Assembly (NCBI RefSeq): GCF_040567655.1
Contig: NZ_JBEXAC010000002.1
Location: 868,001 to 932,000, forward strand
DNA from: Chitinophaga sp. H8
GTDB lineage: Bacteria; Bacteroidota; Bacteroidia; Chitinophagales; Chitinophagaceae
DNA length: 64,000 bases
Direction of reading: 5' to 3'
The notes under the pieces are model-generated. The model was not told the origin of the DNA. It saw only the letters and a program-made list of their open reading frames with translations, and searched no databases. This document shows, piece by piece, positions 1-8,546 of this stretch. Each line of letters opens with the position of its first letter. Position 1 is the first letter of the stretch. The position numbers and the translations under genes were made by a program.

Positions 1-306
1 GACGACTATACGCTGGCGCATGAACAACTCCATTTTGATATTACCCTGCTGGTTGCAGAACGCTTTAAACAAAAACTACGGCAAACCGCACTCAACAGAG
101 ACGATTATGATAGTATTATCCAATACCAGTATTTGCAGTCCTTCCGGGAAATGAACCGCCTGCAATATGCTTTTGACCAGGAAACCAATCACGGCCTGGA
201 TAAAGCGGCACAGCTGCAATGGCAGGATAAGGTCAGGGCAGCTTTGAAGAATCATGGTACATTTCCCGAAGAACTAGGTTATGACGACTATTTTCAGGCA
301 TTTTAA
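1..306 (+). CDS. C-terminal part of a DUF922-like, zincin-type protein (partial)
   Basis: The reading frame is open from base 1 to a TAA at 304-306, giving the last 101 residues of a protein whose start lies left of the window. Near the beginning is an HEQLH motif, the HExxH pattern of zinc metallopeptidases, followed by a run ending in a YAFDQETNHG segment. This HExxH plus a later Y-D-x-E-T-x-H-G segment is what I recall of the DUF922 group of putative secreted zinc proteases, so that is the likely family. The fragment is hydrophilic with no membrane segment. The 65 bp gap to the S41 peptidase gene could hold a promoter; whether the two are co-transcribed cannot be seen. Substrate unknown. 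The HExxH is directly visible; the family name is an inference. Confidence 0.6.
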   Translation, partial: DDYTLAHEQLHFDITLLVAERFKQKLRQTALNRDDYDSIIQYQYLQSFREMNRLQYAFDQETNHGLDKAAQLQWQDKVRAALKNHGTFPEELGYDDYFQAF

Positions 307-371
307 AACAACTCTTTCTCCCTTTTTACGTTCTAATAAACGGAGATAACCAAAATTTAAATCAGGTACAT

Positions 372-1826
372 ATGCTACTAAAACAAATAGGCAGATGGAC
401 AGCCTGGTCACTGACCATCGCACTGGCACTTAATGCCTGCAAAAAACGGGATACTGCCAACCCTTCCGGCAATGCTGCTGAATTGTCAAAGGATACTATG
501 TACTATACCTTCAAAGACGAATACCTTTGGACTGATGCCGTTCCTGATTACATGACCTTTAACCCCAGACGTTTTAACAACCTTCAGGATTTGTTTAACG
601 CACTGGTATCTTATAAATCGCTTGACCGGTACAGCTTTCTTGATAATGGCGCTGTTGCTGGCCAGTTACAAGGAGGTATCTCCGGCGACTTCGGTTTTGA
701 TATCGGCTATAATACCCCCGATGAATTAAGGGTAATATATTGCTATGATGGCTCTCAGGCTTACCAGCAGGGTATCCGTCGTACCTGGCAGATTACTGCC
801 ATCAATGGAGACCCCGCCATCAGCTACGACGAAGGTGCCCATGGGGATGGCAGCGGAAAAAACCTCACCAGGGTATCCAAGGCAATGTATTCGAGTAACA
901 GTACTTCCTTTACCTTCAAAAAGCCTGATGGCAGCACCCAAAACATCACCGTTTCCCGGAGCAACTATAATATCAATCCGGTACTGTTCAGTAAAGTGTA
1001 CAATTTCAGTGGCCATAAGATAGGCTACTTCGTTTTTAACCAGTTTGTGGATACCAGTAAAATAGCCCCCCAGATCAATAATGCATTCAACAGTTTTACA
1101 TCCGCAGGTATTACCGACCTGATAGTAGATCTTCGCTACAACCGCGGCGGGGTAGTTGTTACGCAGGAATATCTGGCCAATCTTATTGCCCCGCTGTCCG
1201 TAGGTACCAACAAGCAGACAGTGATGTACAAGGAAACCTTTAACAATAACCTCACTAATGGCCTCTTCAGTCCGTATGTACGCAATAGACCCCTTCCTCC
1301 TCCGGATCAACGGTTTACCTGGGCGGATGTTTTTAATGACCTCACCAGCGATGCTACCCGCTATTTCGCCAAAGCGGGTAGTCTTAACCTCCAGAATGTA
1401 GTGTTTATTGGTACCCGCTCTACCGCTTCTGCCAGTGAATTGCTTTATAACAGCCTGAAACCACATATCAACGCCAAGTGGGTGGGAGATACTACCTATG
1501 GCAAACCAGTGGGATTTTTAGGCATCCCGGTAGGGCAATATGATATGTACGCGATCAGCTTCCAAAGCAAAAACTCTCTCGGGGAAGGTGATTACTTTGA
1601 TGGCTTTCCTCCTGATGTAAAAGATTATGAAGACATGTCTATTGATTGGGGAAATACAAGTGAGAAATACCTGCGCAATGCACTGATACTATTAGGAGTA
1701 CCTTCCGGAGCACTGGGCCGCACCTCACTGAATGCAGCACTGGAACAACGCCGGTCCATGCGTAGCAATGCTTTACCGGGTAACGGCTTTAACGGAATGT
1801 TGGAAACCAGAAGAAGATTGCGGTAA
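372..1826 (+). CDS. S41 family (C-terminal processing/tricorn type) peptidase, lipoprotein
   Basis: 484 residues. The N-terminus is a lipoprotein signal with lipobox LNAC and acylated Cys23 followed by KK, so the protein is probably anchored in the outer or inner membrane facing the periplasm or outside. A PDZ-like region lies around residues 85-190, and the S41 core follows: a DLRYNRGG strand near residue 255, the nucleophile loop TASASELL near 350, and GDTTYGKPVG carrying the likely general-base Lys near 375. These are the Ser/Lys elements of CtpA/Tsp-like serine peptidases. The Arg- and Asn-rich C-tail looks unstructured. It stops 8 bp before the convergent M28 peptidase gene. The target is unknown; a role in envelope protein turnover or extracellular peptide processing is inferred. 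Confidence 0.88.
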   Translation: MLLKQIGRWTAWSLTIALALNACKKRDTANPSGNAAELSKDTMYYTFKDEYLWTDAVPDYMTFNPRRFNNLQDLFNALVSYKSLDRYSFLDNGAVAGQLQGGISGDFGFDIGYNTPDELRVIYCYDGSQAYQQGIRRTWQITAINGDPAISYDEGAHGDGSGKNLTRVSKAMYSSNSTSFTFKKPDGSTQNITVSRSNYNINPVLFSKVYNFSGHKIGYFVFNQFVDTSKIAPQINNAFNSFTSAGITDLIVDLRYNRGGVVVTQEYLANLIAPLSVGTNKQTVMYKETFNNNLTNGLFSPYVRNRPLPPPDQRFTWADVFNDLTSDATRYFAKAGSLNLQNVVFIGTRSTASASELLYNSLKPHINAKWVGDTTYGKPVGFLGIPVGQYDMYAISFQSKNSLGEGDYFDGFPPDVKDYEDMSIDWGNTSEKYLRNALILLGVPSGALGRTSLNAALEQRRSMRSNALPGNGFNGMLETRRRLR

Positions 1827-1834
1827 CGCTTTTC

Positions 1835-2782
1835 TTATTTATTGCCTTCCATCACTTTCAGGGACCGGAATTTGCCTGCCATCATGGCCTTATCAGCAGC
1901 AGATATGACCATCCTGATAGTAGTGGTTGCCTGGTAGAAGAACGCCGGATGAATACGGCTGAATTCATCCGACACTTTATGATAATCAGGATGATCTTCT
2001 ACTCCAAAATAAAGGAAGGGAATATGCAGCTTAAAAAATTCAAAATGATCGCTCTGGCTGGTCCAGTCATTAGCGCCATCTTCTTTTTTATCATGGCCTG
2101 TAACAAGTTTTATTTTGCTTTGCGGGGCTACTGCTGTAATCACTTCTTTAAGCTCCGGAAACTGATGCGTACCGCAAACATATAATTCCTGGTTATCATT
2201 ACGACTCACCATATCCATGTTAATGTTAAGCTTCATTTGCGCTACCGGAACAGGGGGGTGCTGCAAAAATGCCTTAGCTCCTTCCAGCCCCATTTCTTCT
2301 GCGTCCAGTGCCGCAAAGATCAGGGTATGTTGTGGGGGATGCTGATGAAAATATTGCGCAATGGCCAGCATTGCACTTACGCCTGATGCATTATCATCGG
2401 CGCCATTGTAAATACTATCTGTTGCCGGGGCCGGTGGTTTGCCTACTCCCAGATGATCATAGTGTGCAGTGATAACAATAGCCTGGTCAGATTTGCCCTG
2501 AATATAACCATACAGGTTAGTCCCCATAATACGCTTACCCCCCGCTTCAAAATAAAATGGGTATTCATAGGTACCATTATAAGGCACTACCCCCACTTTT
2601 TTAAAAGCATCGCGGATATAGAACTGTGCCATTCGGTTACCCCGGGTACCGGTTTTGCGGCCTTCAAACTTATTATCAGACAATGTGCGTATTGTTTCCA
2701 TCAACAGGGAAGAGTCAATGGCAGATTGCGCCAATACAGGCACACTCAATAGCAGGAAAGCACTGTAACATAATATTTTCAT
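1835..2782 (-). CDS. M28 family zinc aminopeptidase, exported
   Basis: 315 residues with a Sec signal peptide (cleavage after VLA, residue 18). The M28 di-zinc ligands are all visible: His107 in TAHYDHLG, Asp130 in NGADDNASG, the catalytic Glu pair 162-163 in DAEEMGLEG, Asp190 in NMDMV, and His268 in DYHKVSDE. The protein is expected to release N-terminal amino acids from peptides in the periplasm or outside. It lacks the PA domain seen in longer family members. It lies downstream of feoB on the same strand with a 76 bp gap, and converges on the S41 peptidase gene. Two exported peptidases side by side, and an S9 enzyme at 32 kb, suggest peptide scavenging. Substrate specificity cannot be read from sequence. 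Confidence 0.9.
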   Translation of the reverse strand: MKILCYSAFLLLSVPVLAQSAIDSSLLMETIRTLSDNKFEGRKTGTRGNRMAQFYIRDAFKKVGVVPYNGTYEYPFYFEAGGKRIMGTNLYGYIQGKSDQAIVITAHYDHLGVGKPPAPATDSIYNGADDNASGVSAMLAIAQYFHQHPPQHTLIFAALDAEEMGLEGAKAFLQHPPVPVAQMKLNINMDMVSRNDNQELYVCGTHQFPELKEVITAVAPQSKIKLVTGHDKKEDGANDWTSQSDHFEFFKLHIPFLYFGVEDHPDYHKVSDEFSRIHPAFFYQATTTIRMVISAADKAMMAGKFRSLKVMEGNK

Positions 2783-2858
2783 AGCACTGTAACCTGTTTA
2801 GGATGTTATAGTGCAATTTACAGGATTTTTAAAGGAGTTGACCTTCCGTAGCCGTAAC

Positions 2859-4979
2859 TTACTTAAACAGGATATAGGCAATAAAACTGCAGATATAAGC
2901 CAATGCAGTCATATACACAAATTGTACAGCAGGTAGCTTCCACGACTTTGTTTCACGTTTTACAATGGCCAGGGTACTCATACACTGCATGGCAAAAGCA
3001 TAGAATAACATGAGGGATAATCCCGTAGCCAGGTCATACACCGGCCGGCCATCAGGCCAGGTGGCTGCCGACATTTTCTGGCGCAGCGTGGCATCATTAT
3101 CTTCCGGTGTTTCTCCTACACTGTACAAAGTAGCCATTGTACCCACAAATACTTCACGGGCGGCGAAAGAAGTGATCAGTGCAATACCTATTTTCCAGTC
3201 AAACCCTAAAGGGCGGATGGCGGGTTCAATGGCATGACCTAAAATACCTGCATATGAATTGGCCAGCTTTTCTGATTGGAACGCTTTATTTAACTCTTCT
3301 GACTGATCAGGATGCTCCACAATCAGTTTTTCATATTTCTCATGTACAGGGTCCATTTTACTGCTGGGTCCATAGGACGCCAGAAACCAGAGTATCACAG
3401 AAATGACCATAATCACCTTCCCGGCATCAGTAATAAATATCTTCGCTTTTTCTACCATGGTGGTACCTACGTTTTTCCAGCGTGGTGCACGGTATACGGG
3501 TAATTCCATAATAAAATAGCTCTTTTCCTTCATTTTCACCAGCATCTTCATAATGGCTGCAATGAAGATAGCCATGAAGAAACCCAACAGGTACAACCCC
3601 ATCATCACCAGTCCTTGTAAACTCAATATTCCCAACACCCTGTTATCCGGAATAACCAGGGCTATCATCACCGTATAAATAGGTAAACGGGCAGAACAGC
3701 TCATTAATGGGGTAACCATAATAGTAATTAACCGTTCTTTCCTATTTTCTATAGTACGCGTTGCCATAATTGCAGGGACCGCACAGGCTACGCCACTAAT
3801 CAACGGCATCACCGATTTACCATTCAGTCCCACCTGGCGCATCAACCGGTCTGTTAAAAAACTGATCCGCGACATATACCCGGTATCTTCCAGTACAGTA
3901 ATCAATCCAAACAAAATCATGATCTGGGGCACAAACACAGCGATCCCGCCTAAACCGGCTATAATACCATTGATAAACAGATCGCTGATTTTATTATCCG
4001 GCAGCACCTGGGATAACCACCCGCTTAATGCGCCAAAACCACCTTCAATCCAATCCATCGGATAGGAGGCCAGCCAGAAGATACTCTGGAACAACAGAAA
4101 CATAACCACCAGTAAAATGGCATACCCCCAGAACCGGTGCAATAACAGGTCGTCAATCTTTTCCGACCGCAATTGTTTTTGCAGGGGATCCGTTTCTACT
4201 ACAGAAGCCTTCATGATATGCTTTATACGGGCATATCGTTGCATGATCTCTTCTGCCTGTACCTTGGTTTTATTGAAATGGTGTTCCTGCAAAGCTTGTT
4301 TGATACCCTGCTTCTGTCCATCATTTAAAAAAGGCAGTTCTTCGCTATTCACGGCCACATGCAGGGCTGCATAATCACTTCTGGAAGGAAAATAGGTTTT
4401 AATCTCTCTGATGGCATCCGGAGCCAGTACATTGCTGTCTATGAAATCACGGGCAGGAGCATGTTTTTCCTTTACTACCAGCTCTATGTTCTTTTTCAGT
4501 TCTGCCATGCCCTTATTCCGACGGGGATTAATTGCCACTACCGGCACTCCCAGTTCTCTTTCCAGTCCGGCAAGATCAATTTCTACCCCTTTCTTACGCG
4601 CCAGATCCATCATTGTAAGTGCAATAATGACCGGCACCTTCAAATCTATAATCTGTGAGCAAAAGAGGAGATTCCGCTTCAGATTTGAAGCGTCGGCAAT
4701 GATTAATATAATATCCGGCTTATCGGCATTGGCAGGATTGATGAGCACTTCATAGGTTACATACTCATCTGCACTTTTGGGATACAGGCTGTAAGTGCCC
4801 GGCAAATCGATCACGTTCGCTTTTAGTGACGGGGAAATATGGGCAATACCGGTCTTTTTGTCAACCGTAACCCCCGGAAAATTACTCACCTTCTGATTTA
4901 AGCCCGTTAAAGCATTAAAAAGTGAACTTTTGCCACTATTCGGATTTCCTACCAGCGCAATATTAATTGGTGCCTGCAT
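2859..4979 (-). CDS. feoB: Ferrous iron transport protein B
   Basis: 706 residues, normal for FeoB. The N-terminal G domain has G1 GNPNSGKSS (residues 11-19), a switch region SNFPGVTVD (32-40), and G3 DLPG (58-61). The G4 position reads TMMD instead of the usual N-x-x-D, a substitution worth noting for nucleotide specificity. A helical linker follows, then the membrane domain from about residue 280 with two Gate modules, including GVACAVPAIMATR and MSCSARLPIY segments with the conserved Cys residues. It imports Fe(II) across the inner membrane. No feoA lies next to it; a separate feoA sits at 49.3 kb. A GGAGG-like ribosome site lies upstream of the ATG, stronger than for most genes here. Confidence 0.96.
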   Translation of the reverse strand: MQAPINIALVGNPNSGKSSLFNALTGLNQKVSNFPGVTVDKKTGIAHISPSLKANVIDLPGTYSLYPKSADEYVTYEVLINPANADKPDIILIIADASNLKRNLLFCSQIIDLKVPVIIALTMMDLARKKGVEIDLAGLERELGVPVVAINPRRNKGMAELKKNIELVVKEKHAPARDFIDSNVLAPDAIREIKTYFPSRSDYAALHVAVNSEELPFLNDGQKQGIKQALQEHHFNKTKVQAEEIMQRYARIKHIMKASVVETDPLQKQLRSEKIDDLLLHRFWGYAILLVVMFLLFQSIFWLASYPMDWIEGGFGALSGWLSQVLPDNKISDLFINGIIAGLGGIAVFVPQIMILFGLITVLEDTGYMSRISFLTDRLMRQVGLNGKSVMPLISGVACAVPAIMATRTIENRKERLITIMVTPLMSCSARLPIYTVMIALVIPDNRVLGILSLQGLVMMGLYLLGFFMAIFIAAIMKMLVKMKEKSYFIMELPVYRAPRWKNVGTTMVEKAKIFITDAGKVIMVISVILWFLASYGPSSKMDPVHEKYEKLIVEHPDQSEELNKAFQSEKLANSYAGILGHAIEPAIRPLGFDWKIGIALITSFAAREVFVGTMATLYSVGETPEDNDATLRQKMSAATWPDGRPVYDLATGLSLMLFYAFAMQCMSTLAIVKRETKSWKLPAVQFVYMTALAYICSFIAYILFK

Positions 4980-5092
4980 TCCTTTCTAAGCCTCCTGAAA
5001 TGTTAAAAACTCAAGTAATAAATATGCAAATCTATGAATTAATCAGGTGGGGGAATGATCGGATCGGGAAAATGTTGCGGGCGGTAATCCAA

Positions 5093-5128
5093 TAAAAAAG
5101 CCATAGTGGATACCATGGCTCTTCAGAT
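5093..5128 (-). terminator. Rho-independent terminator of the PadR-PspC operon
   Basis: On the minus strand, arms AGCCAT (5115-5120) and ATGGCT (5099-5104) close a short hairpin that is followed by a run of six T at 5093-5098. It lies 45-80 bases beyond the stop codon of the PspC-domain gene, as expected for its terminator. Confidence 0.65.
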
Positions 5129-5171
5129 AATCTATTATTATTGAACTTATTGTGATGTAGCGCTAATTGCT

Positions 5172-6965
5172 TCAGGATTTGATCATGTTATACATGCTGT
5201 AGAAAATACCTGCGATCGGTAATACCAGGGCCGCATCTTTTCCAATGATTGCACCAGTGGTCTTTCCACTGTCCGGTGCAGGGGTATTATGCTGCTGCTC
5301 CTCGCTCTGTTGCTCACGCCCTTTATACCGGTAGCCATCTTGAGAAGCCCCATTGTCATCCTGCTGATCCCGCCGGCTTCTTTTCTCAATACGGATATCA
5401 TTTAATCCGTCTATCGTCATTTTTAATTCTACCGGCCCTCTGTGATCCCAGTCATCTCCCCAGAAATCATCATCCCAATTATTACGGATAAAATGATAAT
5501 GGTCCTTAACCGCTTCATCTACGGCAATCGTTTTACCTACGGGTACTTTGATGACGATAGTTACTTTCTGATTACGGAACTTGGAATCGCGGGGAATAGA
5601 TATCCCGGCAGGCAGATAAAGTATGGAATCCTGCTGGTTCATTTGAAACTGAATGGCACGCGTGTATTTTTTAGCTTGTGCTACCGTACGGCCTCTGGCT
5701 CCTTTCAGCAACTCTACTTCAAAACTGTCTGTATTGCTTTTTTCAAGTTTCACCCGCACATTGTCAATAATGACAGTATCTTCTGCTACCCGTAATCCTC
5801 CTTCAAAGAAATCCATTTCATCTACATCTACCATATTATCCGCTTTCTTCACCACCAGTTTGCCATTAGTGGGCTGTGTGATGGCAAACGCAGTCTTTTC
5901 CCGGAAGCTGGTACGGAAATCCTTTACCACTGAACTGATCAGGATTATACCGGAAATCAGCCCTATGAACCACAAGAATGTAAGCGTATATCCAACATAA
6001 CGGCTGGTTTGTTTTACACCTGTCAACTTGCGTACAAAGAAGATCACGAGTGCCACTACCGGAATTCCCAGTACCAGTACAAGGGCTGGCCAGAAAAGGG
6101 CTTCCTGTAAACCAGTAGACAACATTACACTTTTAAGCGGAAACAGGGCCGCGGAAGAAGCTGCGATAGCAATACCAGCCACGATCAGGCTAAATAATAT
6201 TACTACAGCCAGGAAGTAAAAGAATCCTTTGGTAAGAAATACTAATATCTTACCCAGCGCATTGATCAAACCATGAAAAAAGCGCTCGATATCATTACCA
6301 ACCTGCCTTCCGCGGCCCTGAGAAAAATTTCTTACGTCCTCCCCCACTTTGTTAAAGTGAGTTTTCATATGATTGAGCTCATCCTGTATAGAAGCCTTGA
6401 TATTATTGAGATCCACTCTTTCTCCGCGCATTTCCAGCTTTTCAGCAACCGTATTGGCTTCCGGAGTTGCTACCCAAAGGATAAAATATACCAGAATTCC
6501 CGTACCAAAACCGCCAATAGCCAACAAGGCAAAAACAATCCGGAAGATCACCGGGTCTATATTGAAATAAGCCCCCAAACCACTACACACACCACCTAAT
6601 ACCTTATTATCGCCATCACGGTACAACCTTTTACGTGGCTGTAAAAGAGGTTCCGCACTGCCTGGCTCACTGCCGGCCTGTGATTTTGCCTGAGGCTCAT
6701 CATCAAACTGCTCTGGTGTTCCCATGGAAGCTTTTATTGCTACCACATCTTCATCAGTAATACAATGAGCACCCTTTTTCAGCTTATCCTGAAAAACTTC
6801 TGCAATACGGCTTTCTATGTCACTGACGATCTCGTCCCCTCCTTCTTCTTTCGCAAAATAGCGTTTAAGGCTATCCAGATACTGCCTTAATATCTCATAC
6901 GCACTATCCTCGATAGGTATAAGCCGGCTAGCCAGGTTTATGTTAATAATCTTTTTCATCTTCAA
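5172..6965 (-). CDS. PspC-domain membrane protein
   Basis: 597 residues. Residues 1-85 form a cytoplasmic segment, then a PspC domain at about 110-175 with the signature GGVCSGLGAYFNIDP followed by a hydrophobic hairpin. Three further hydrophobic stretches lie near 235-270, 285-310 and 320-345. The remainder (about 355-545) is a soluble beta-rich region resembling the toast-rack-like C-terminal part of large Bacteroidota PspC proteins, with a charged, Gln-rich tail and a last hydrophobic segment. PspC proteins sense or buffer envelope stress in other bacteria; the function of this large form is not established. It is 25 bp downstream of a PadR regulator gene, so the two are an operon. Confidence 0.88.
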   Translation of the reverse strand: MKMKKIININLASRLIPIEDSAYEILRQYLDSLKRYFAKEEGGDEIVSDIESRIAEVFQDKLKKGAHCITDEDVVAIKASMGTPEQFDDEPQAKSQAGSEPGSAEPLLQPRKRLYRDGDNKVLGGVCSGLGAYFNIDPVIFRIVFALLAIGGFGTGILVYFILWVATPEANTVAEKLEMRGERVDLNNIKASIQDELNHMKTHFNKVGEDVRNFSQGRGRQVGNDIERFFHGLINALGKILVFLTKGFFYFLAVVILFSLIVAGIAIAASSAALFPLKSVMLSTGLQEALFWPALVLVLGIPVVALVIFFVRKLTGVKQTSRYVGYTLTFLWFIGLISGIILISSVVKDFRTSFREKTAFAITQPTNGKLVVKKADNMVDVDEMDFFEGGLRVAEDTVIIDNVRVKLEKSNTDSFEVELLKGARGRTVAQAKKYTRAIQFQMNQQDSILYLPAGISIPRDSKFRNQKVTIVIKVPVGKTIAVDEAVKDHYHFIRNNWDDDFWGDDWDHRGPVELKMTIDGLNDIRIEKRSRRDQQDDNGASQDGYRYKGREQQSEEQQHNTPAPDSGKTTGAIIGKDAALVLPIAGIFYSMYNMIKS

Positions 6966-6990
6966 GTGTGTTTTTTAGGTTAGCGGATCT

Positions 6991-7329
6991 TTATTGGATG
7001 GTGTTAATTTGTGTTAGCTGGTGAACGGCATTGGCCAACTCATTCCAGGTACTTTCCAGTTCCCGGTAAAAAATCTCGCCTTTATCGGTCATGGAAAAAT
7101 ATTTACGTGGAGGCCCTGAACTACTCTCTACCCAACGGTAAGTAAGTAGCTCCGCATTTTTCAGACGTGTTAATAAAGGGTATAAGGTCCCTTCCAGGAT
7201 GTCCAGCTTCGCCTCTTTCATTTTCTCTATAATGTCCGAAGGATAAGCTTCCCCTTGCTTAATGACAGAAAGAATGCAAAACTCAAGCACCCCCTTCCGC
7301 ATTTGTGACTGTGTGTTATCTATGTTCAT
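6991..7329 (-). CDS. PadR family transcriptional regulator
   Basis: 112 residues, the size of a PadR-s1 regulator. It has the N-terminal winged-helix domain: a GVLEFCILSVI helix, PSDIIEKM, then LEGTLYPLLTRLKNAELL as recognition helix, and a wing ending in RKYFSMTDKGE. A short C-terminal helix would give dimerisation. It precedes the PspC gene by 25 bp on the same strand. PadR-PspC pairs are common in Bacteroidota, and these regulators usually repress their own operon, so autoregulation of the pair is a reasonable inference. The ligand is unknown. Confidence 0.92.
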   Translation of the reverse strand: MNIDNTQSQMRKGVLEFCILSVIKQGEAYPSDIIEKMKEAKLDILEGTLYPLLTRLKNAELLTYRWVESSSGPPRKYFSMTDKGEIFYRELESTWNELANAVHQLTQINTIQ

Positions 7330-7671
7330 GGCAAGTGAGCTTTAAATAATATAACTATTAATGGTGGTTGCCGGGTCTTGATCCAACCCTACTTTTCCAT
7401 CTTCACAATACAAAGATAGAAAAAATACAGTACTTTGCAATACATAATACCATACAAAGCAAAATAACTTGCGTTAAACATTACCGGTAAAAACAGATAG
7501 ATCCAATACGGTGGCTGGTCTGCTAATATTTTAAGCCCCTCCCGGCTTTCCTTTTAATTTGATGAACGGTAAAATGACGGGATAAACCCTAAAATGACCC
7601 ATAAGTATTGTTAACCAAGGCCTTTAACATTTTTTTAAAGGTAGTATGTGAAAAATATCGGCTTCATGTCC
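7330..7671. other. Intergenic region between padR and the small-protein pair
   Basis: This 342-base stretch holds no credible gene. It should contain the leftward padR-pspC promoter; an A/T-rich segment at 7340-7450 includes several TACAAAG-like words, the reverse of TTTG elements, but no clear paired -33/-7 could be assigned. The right end leads into the promoter at 7672. Confidence 0.5.
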
Positions 7672-7679
7672 TATTTTTG
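7672..7679 (+). promoter_or_regulatory. Bacteroidota -7 promoter element
   Basis: TATTTTTG matches the phylum consensus TAnnTTTG exactly and lies 18 bases before the preferred ATG (7698) of the first small secreted protein, implying a very short leader. This position is also the reason for choosing the internal ATG over an upstream in-frame start at 7608. No clear -33 TTTG was seen at the ideal distance. Confidence 0.6.
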
Positions 7680-7697
7680 TGTCAGTTCAATTACGCA

Positions 7698-7991
7698 ATG
7701 AAGAAACTAATCGGCATATTTCTGCTTGGACTCATGATGATCCAACTGCTTCCAATAAAGGAGGTAGGGAAACTGCTGTTTAATAATCAGATCGTAGAAG
7801 AACATCCGGTTGATGCCGGTGATTTCAGTAAATCTGTTAAAGAATTAAAATTCTGTAAACAGATGAATGATGCGCTGAAGTTTGATCCTCAGTTATTCCT
7901 GAGTATTTTACAATATAACCTCTTTGCGGAAATCCCCAGCAGCCCTGCTGTGGAAATACATACACCGCCTCCCAACCCCTGCGAAGGATAA
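7698..7991 (+). CDS. Small secreted or membrane-anchored protein, copy 1 of a tandem pair
   Basis: 97 residues from the ATG at 7698, which follows a promoter element and matches the start of the second copy. The N-terminus is one hydrophobic stretch (IGIFLLGLMMIQLLP, residues 5-19) that could be a signal peptide or anchor. Then comes KEVGKLLFNNQIVEEHPV, nearly identical in copy 2. The middle is divergent and charged, and the end has EIHTPPPN, again shared with copy 2. I do not recognise the family. The conserved head and tail with a variable middle suggest a small exported peptide family. An upstream in-frame ATG at 7608 would add 30 residues not seen in copy 2, so it is disfavoured. Confidence 0.7.
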   Translation: MKKLIGIFLLGLMMIQLLPIKEVGKLLFNNQIVEEHPVDAGDFSKSVKELKFCKQMNDALKFDPQLFLSILQYNLFAEIPSSPAVEIHTPPPNPCEG

Positions 7992-8074
7992 TTCTGTTCT
8001 TTCCGCTGCATGACGCAGATGGATATCTTATTACTATTTTATTTTACTATTTAGTTACTGCATATTTTCAGTAT

Positions 8075-8374
8075 ATGAAAAAGTTTATCGGCATATTCCT
8101 GTTGGGCCTTATGATGACCCAGCTGCTTCCAATAAAGGAGGTAGGAAAACTGCTGTTTAATAACCAGATAGTAGAAGAACACCCTGTTGAAGGCTCCTAT
8201 GACCACGCCAAAAAGCTGTTCAAGGAAATTAAGTTCTTCAAACCGCTCAATGTAACACATGGATTAGATCCTCAGTTGTTATTAGGGGCATTACTCTATG
8301 ATGGTTTTGCGGATATTCCCAATGGTCCCGCAAAGGAAATACATACCCCGCCTCCTAACCGGGTTCTGGCGTAA
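8075..8374 (+). CDS. Small secreted or membrane-anchored protein, copy 2 of a tandem pair
   Basis: 99 residues. The first 38 residues match copy 1 at all but a few positions (a hydrophobic IGIFLLGLMMTQLLP segment, then KEVGKLLFNNQIVEEHPV). The middle differs (GSYDHAKKLFKEIKFF) and the end returns to EIHTPPPN. The DNA is also close over the 5' half, which points to local duplication rather than convergence. The 83 bp gap from copy 1 has no clear terminator, so the two may be co-transcribed. The next gene is the SulP transporter 170 bp downstream; whether it shares a transcript is unclear. Family and function unknown. Confidence 0.7.
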   Translation: MKKFIGIFLLGLMMTQLLPIKEVGKLLFNNQIVEEHPVEGSYDHAKKLFKEIKFFKPLNVTHGLDPQLLLGALLYDGFADIPNGPAKEIHTPPPNRVLA

Positions 8375-8466
8375 CTTTTTCCTCCTGCTGATCTGCAGGC
8401 GGATTCCTTATCATTTATTATCAATTTAATTAATTACCCGTAGATACCTGTCTGTATACGTGTGTT

Positions 8467-8490
8467 CGTGTGATACGTGTGATACGTGTA
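8467..8490. repeat. Short 9-bp tandem repeat upstream of the SulP gene
   Basis: CGTGTGATA occurs twice back to back, followed by a partial third CGTGTA, 57 bases before the chosen SulP start. The surrounding TATACG words give the segment partial dyad symmetry. It may be an operator or simply slippage-derived. Any protein coding through it would need the longer, less likely SulP start. Confidence 0.5.
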
Positions 8491-8546
8491 TCTATACGGG
8501 AAAAGATGCTGATCCCTTTGCGGAAAAGCAACAAACATTTGCAATT

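Noticed and set aside
726-1466. 246-codon minus-strand frame opposite the S41 peptidase gene
   Set aside because: It is the antisense of a clear S41 peptidase with all motifs, and its translation shows no family features.
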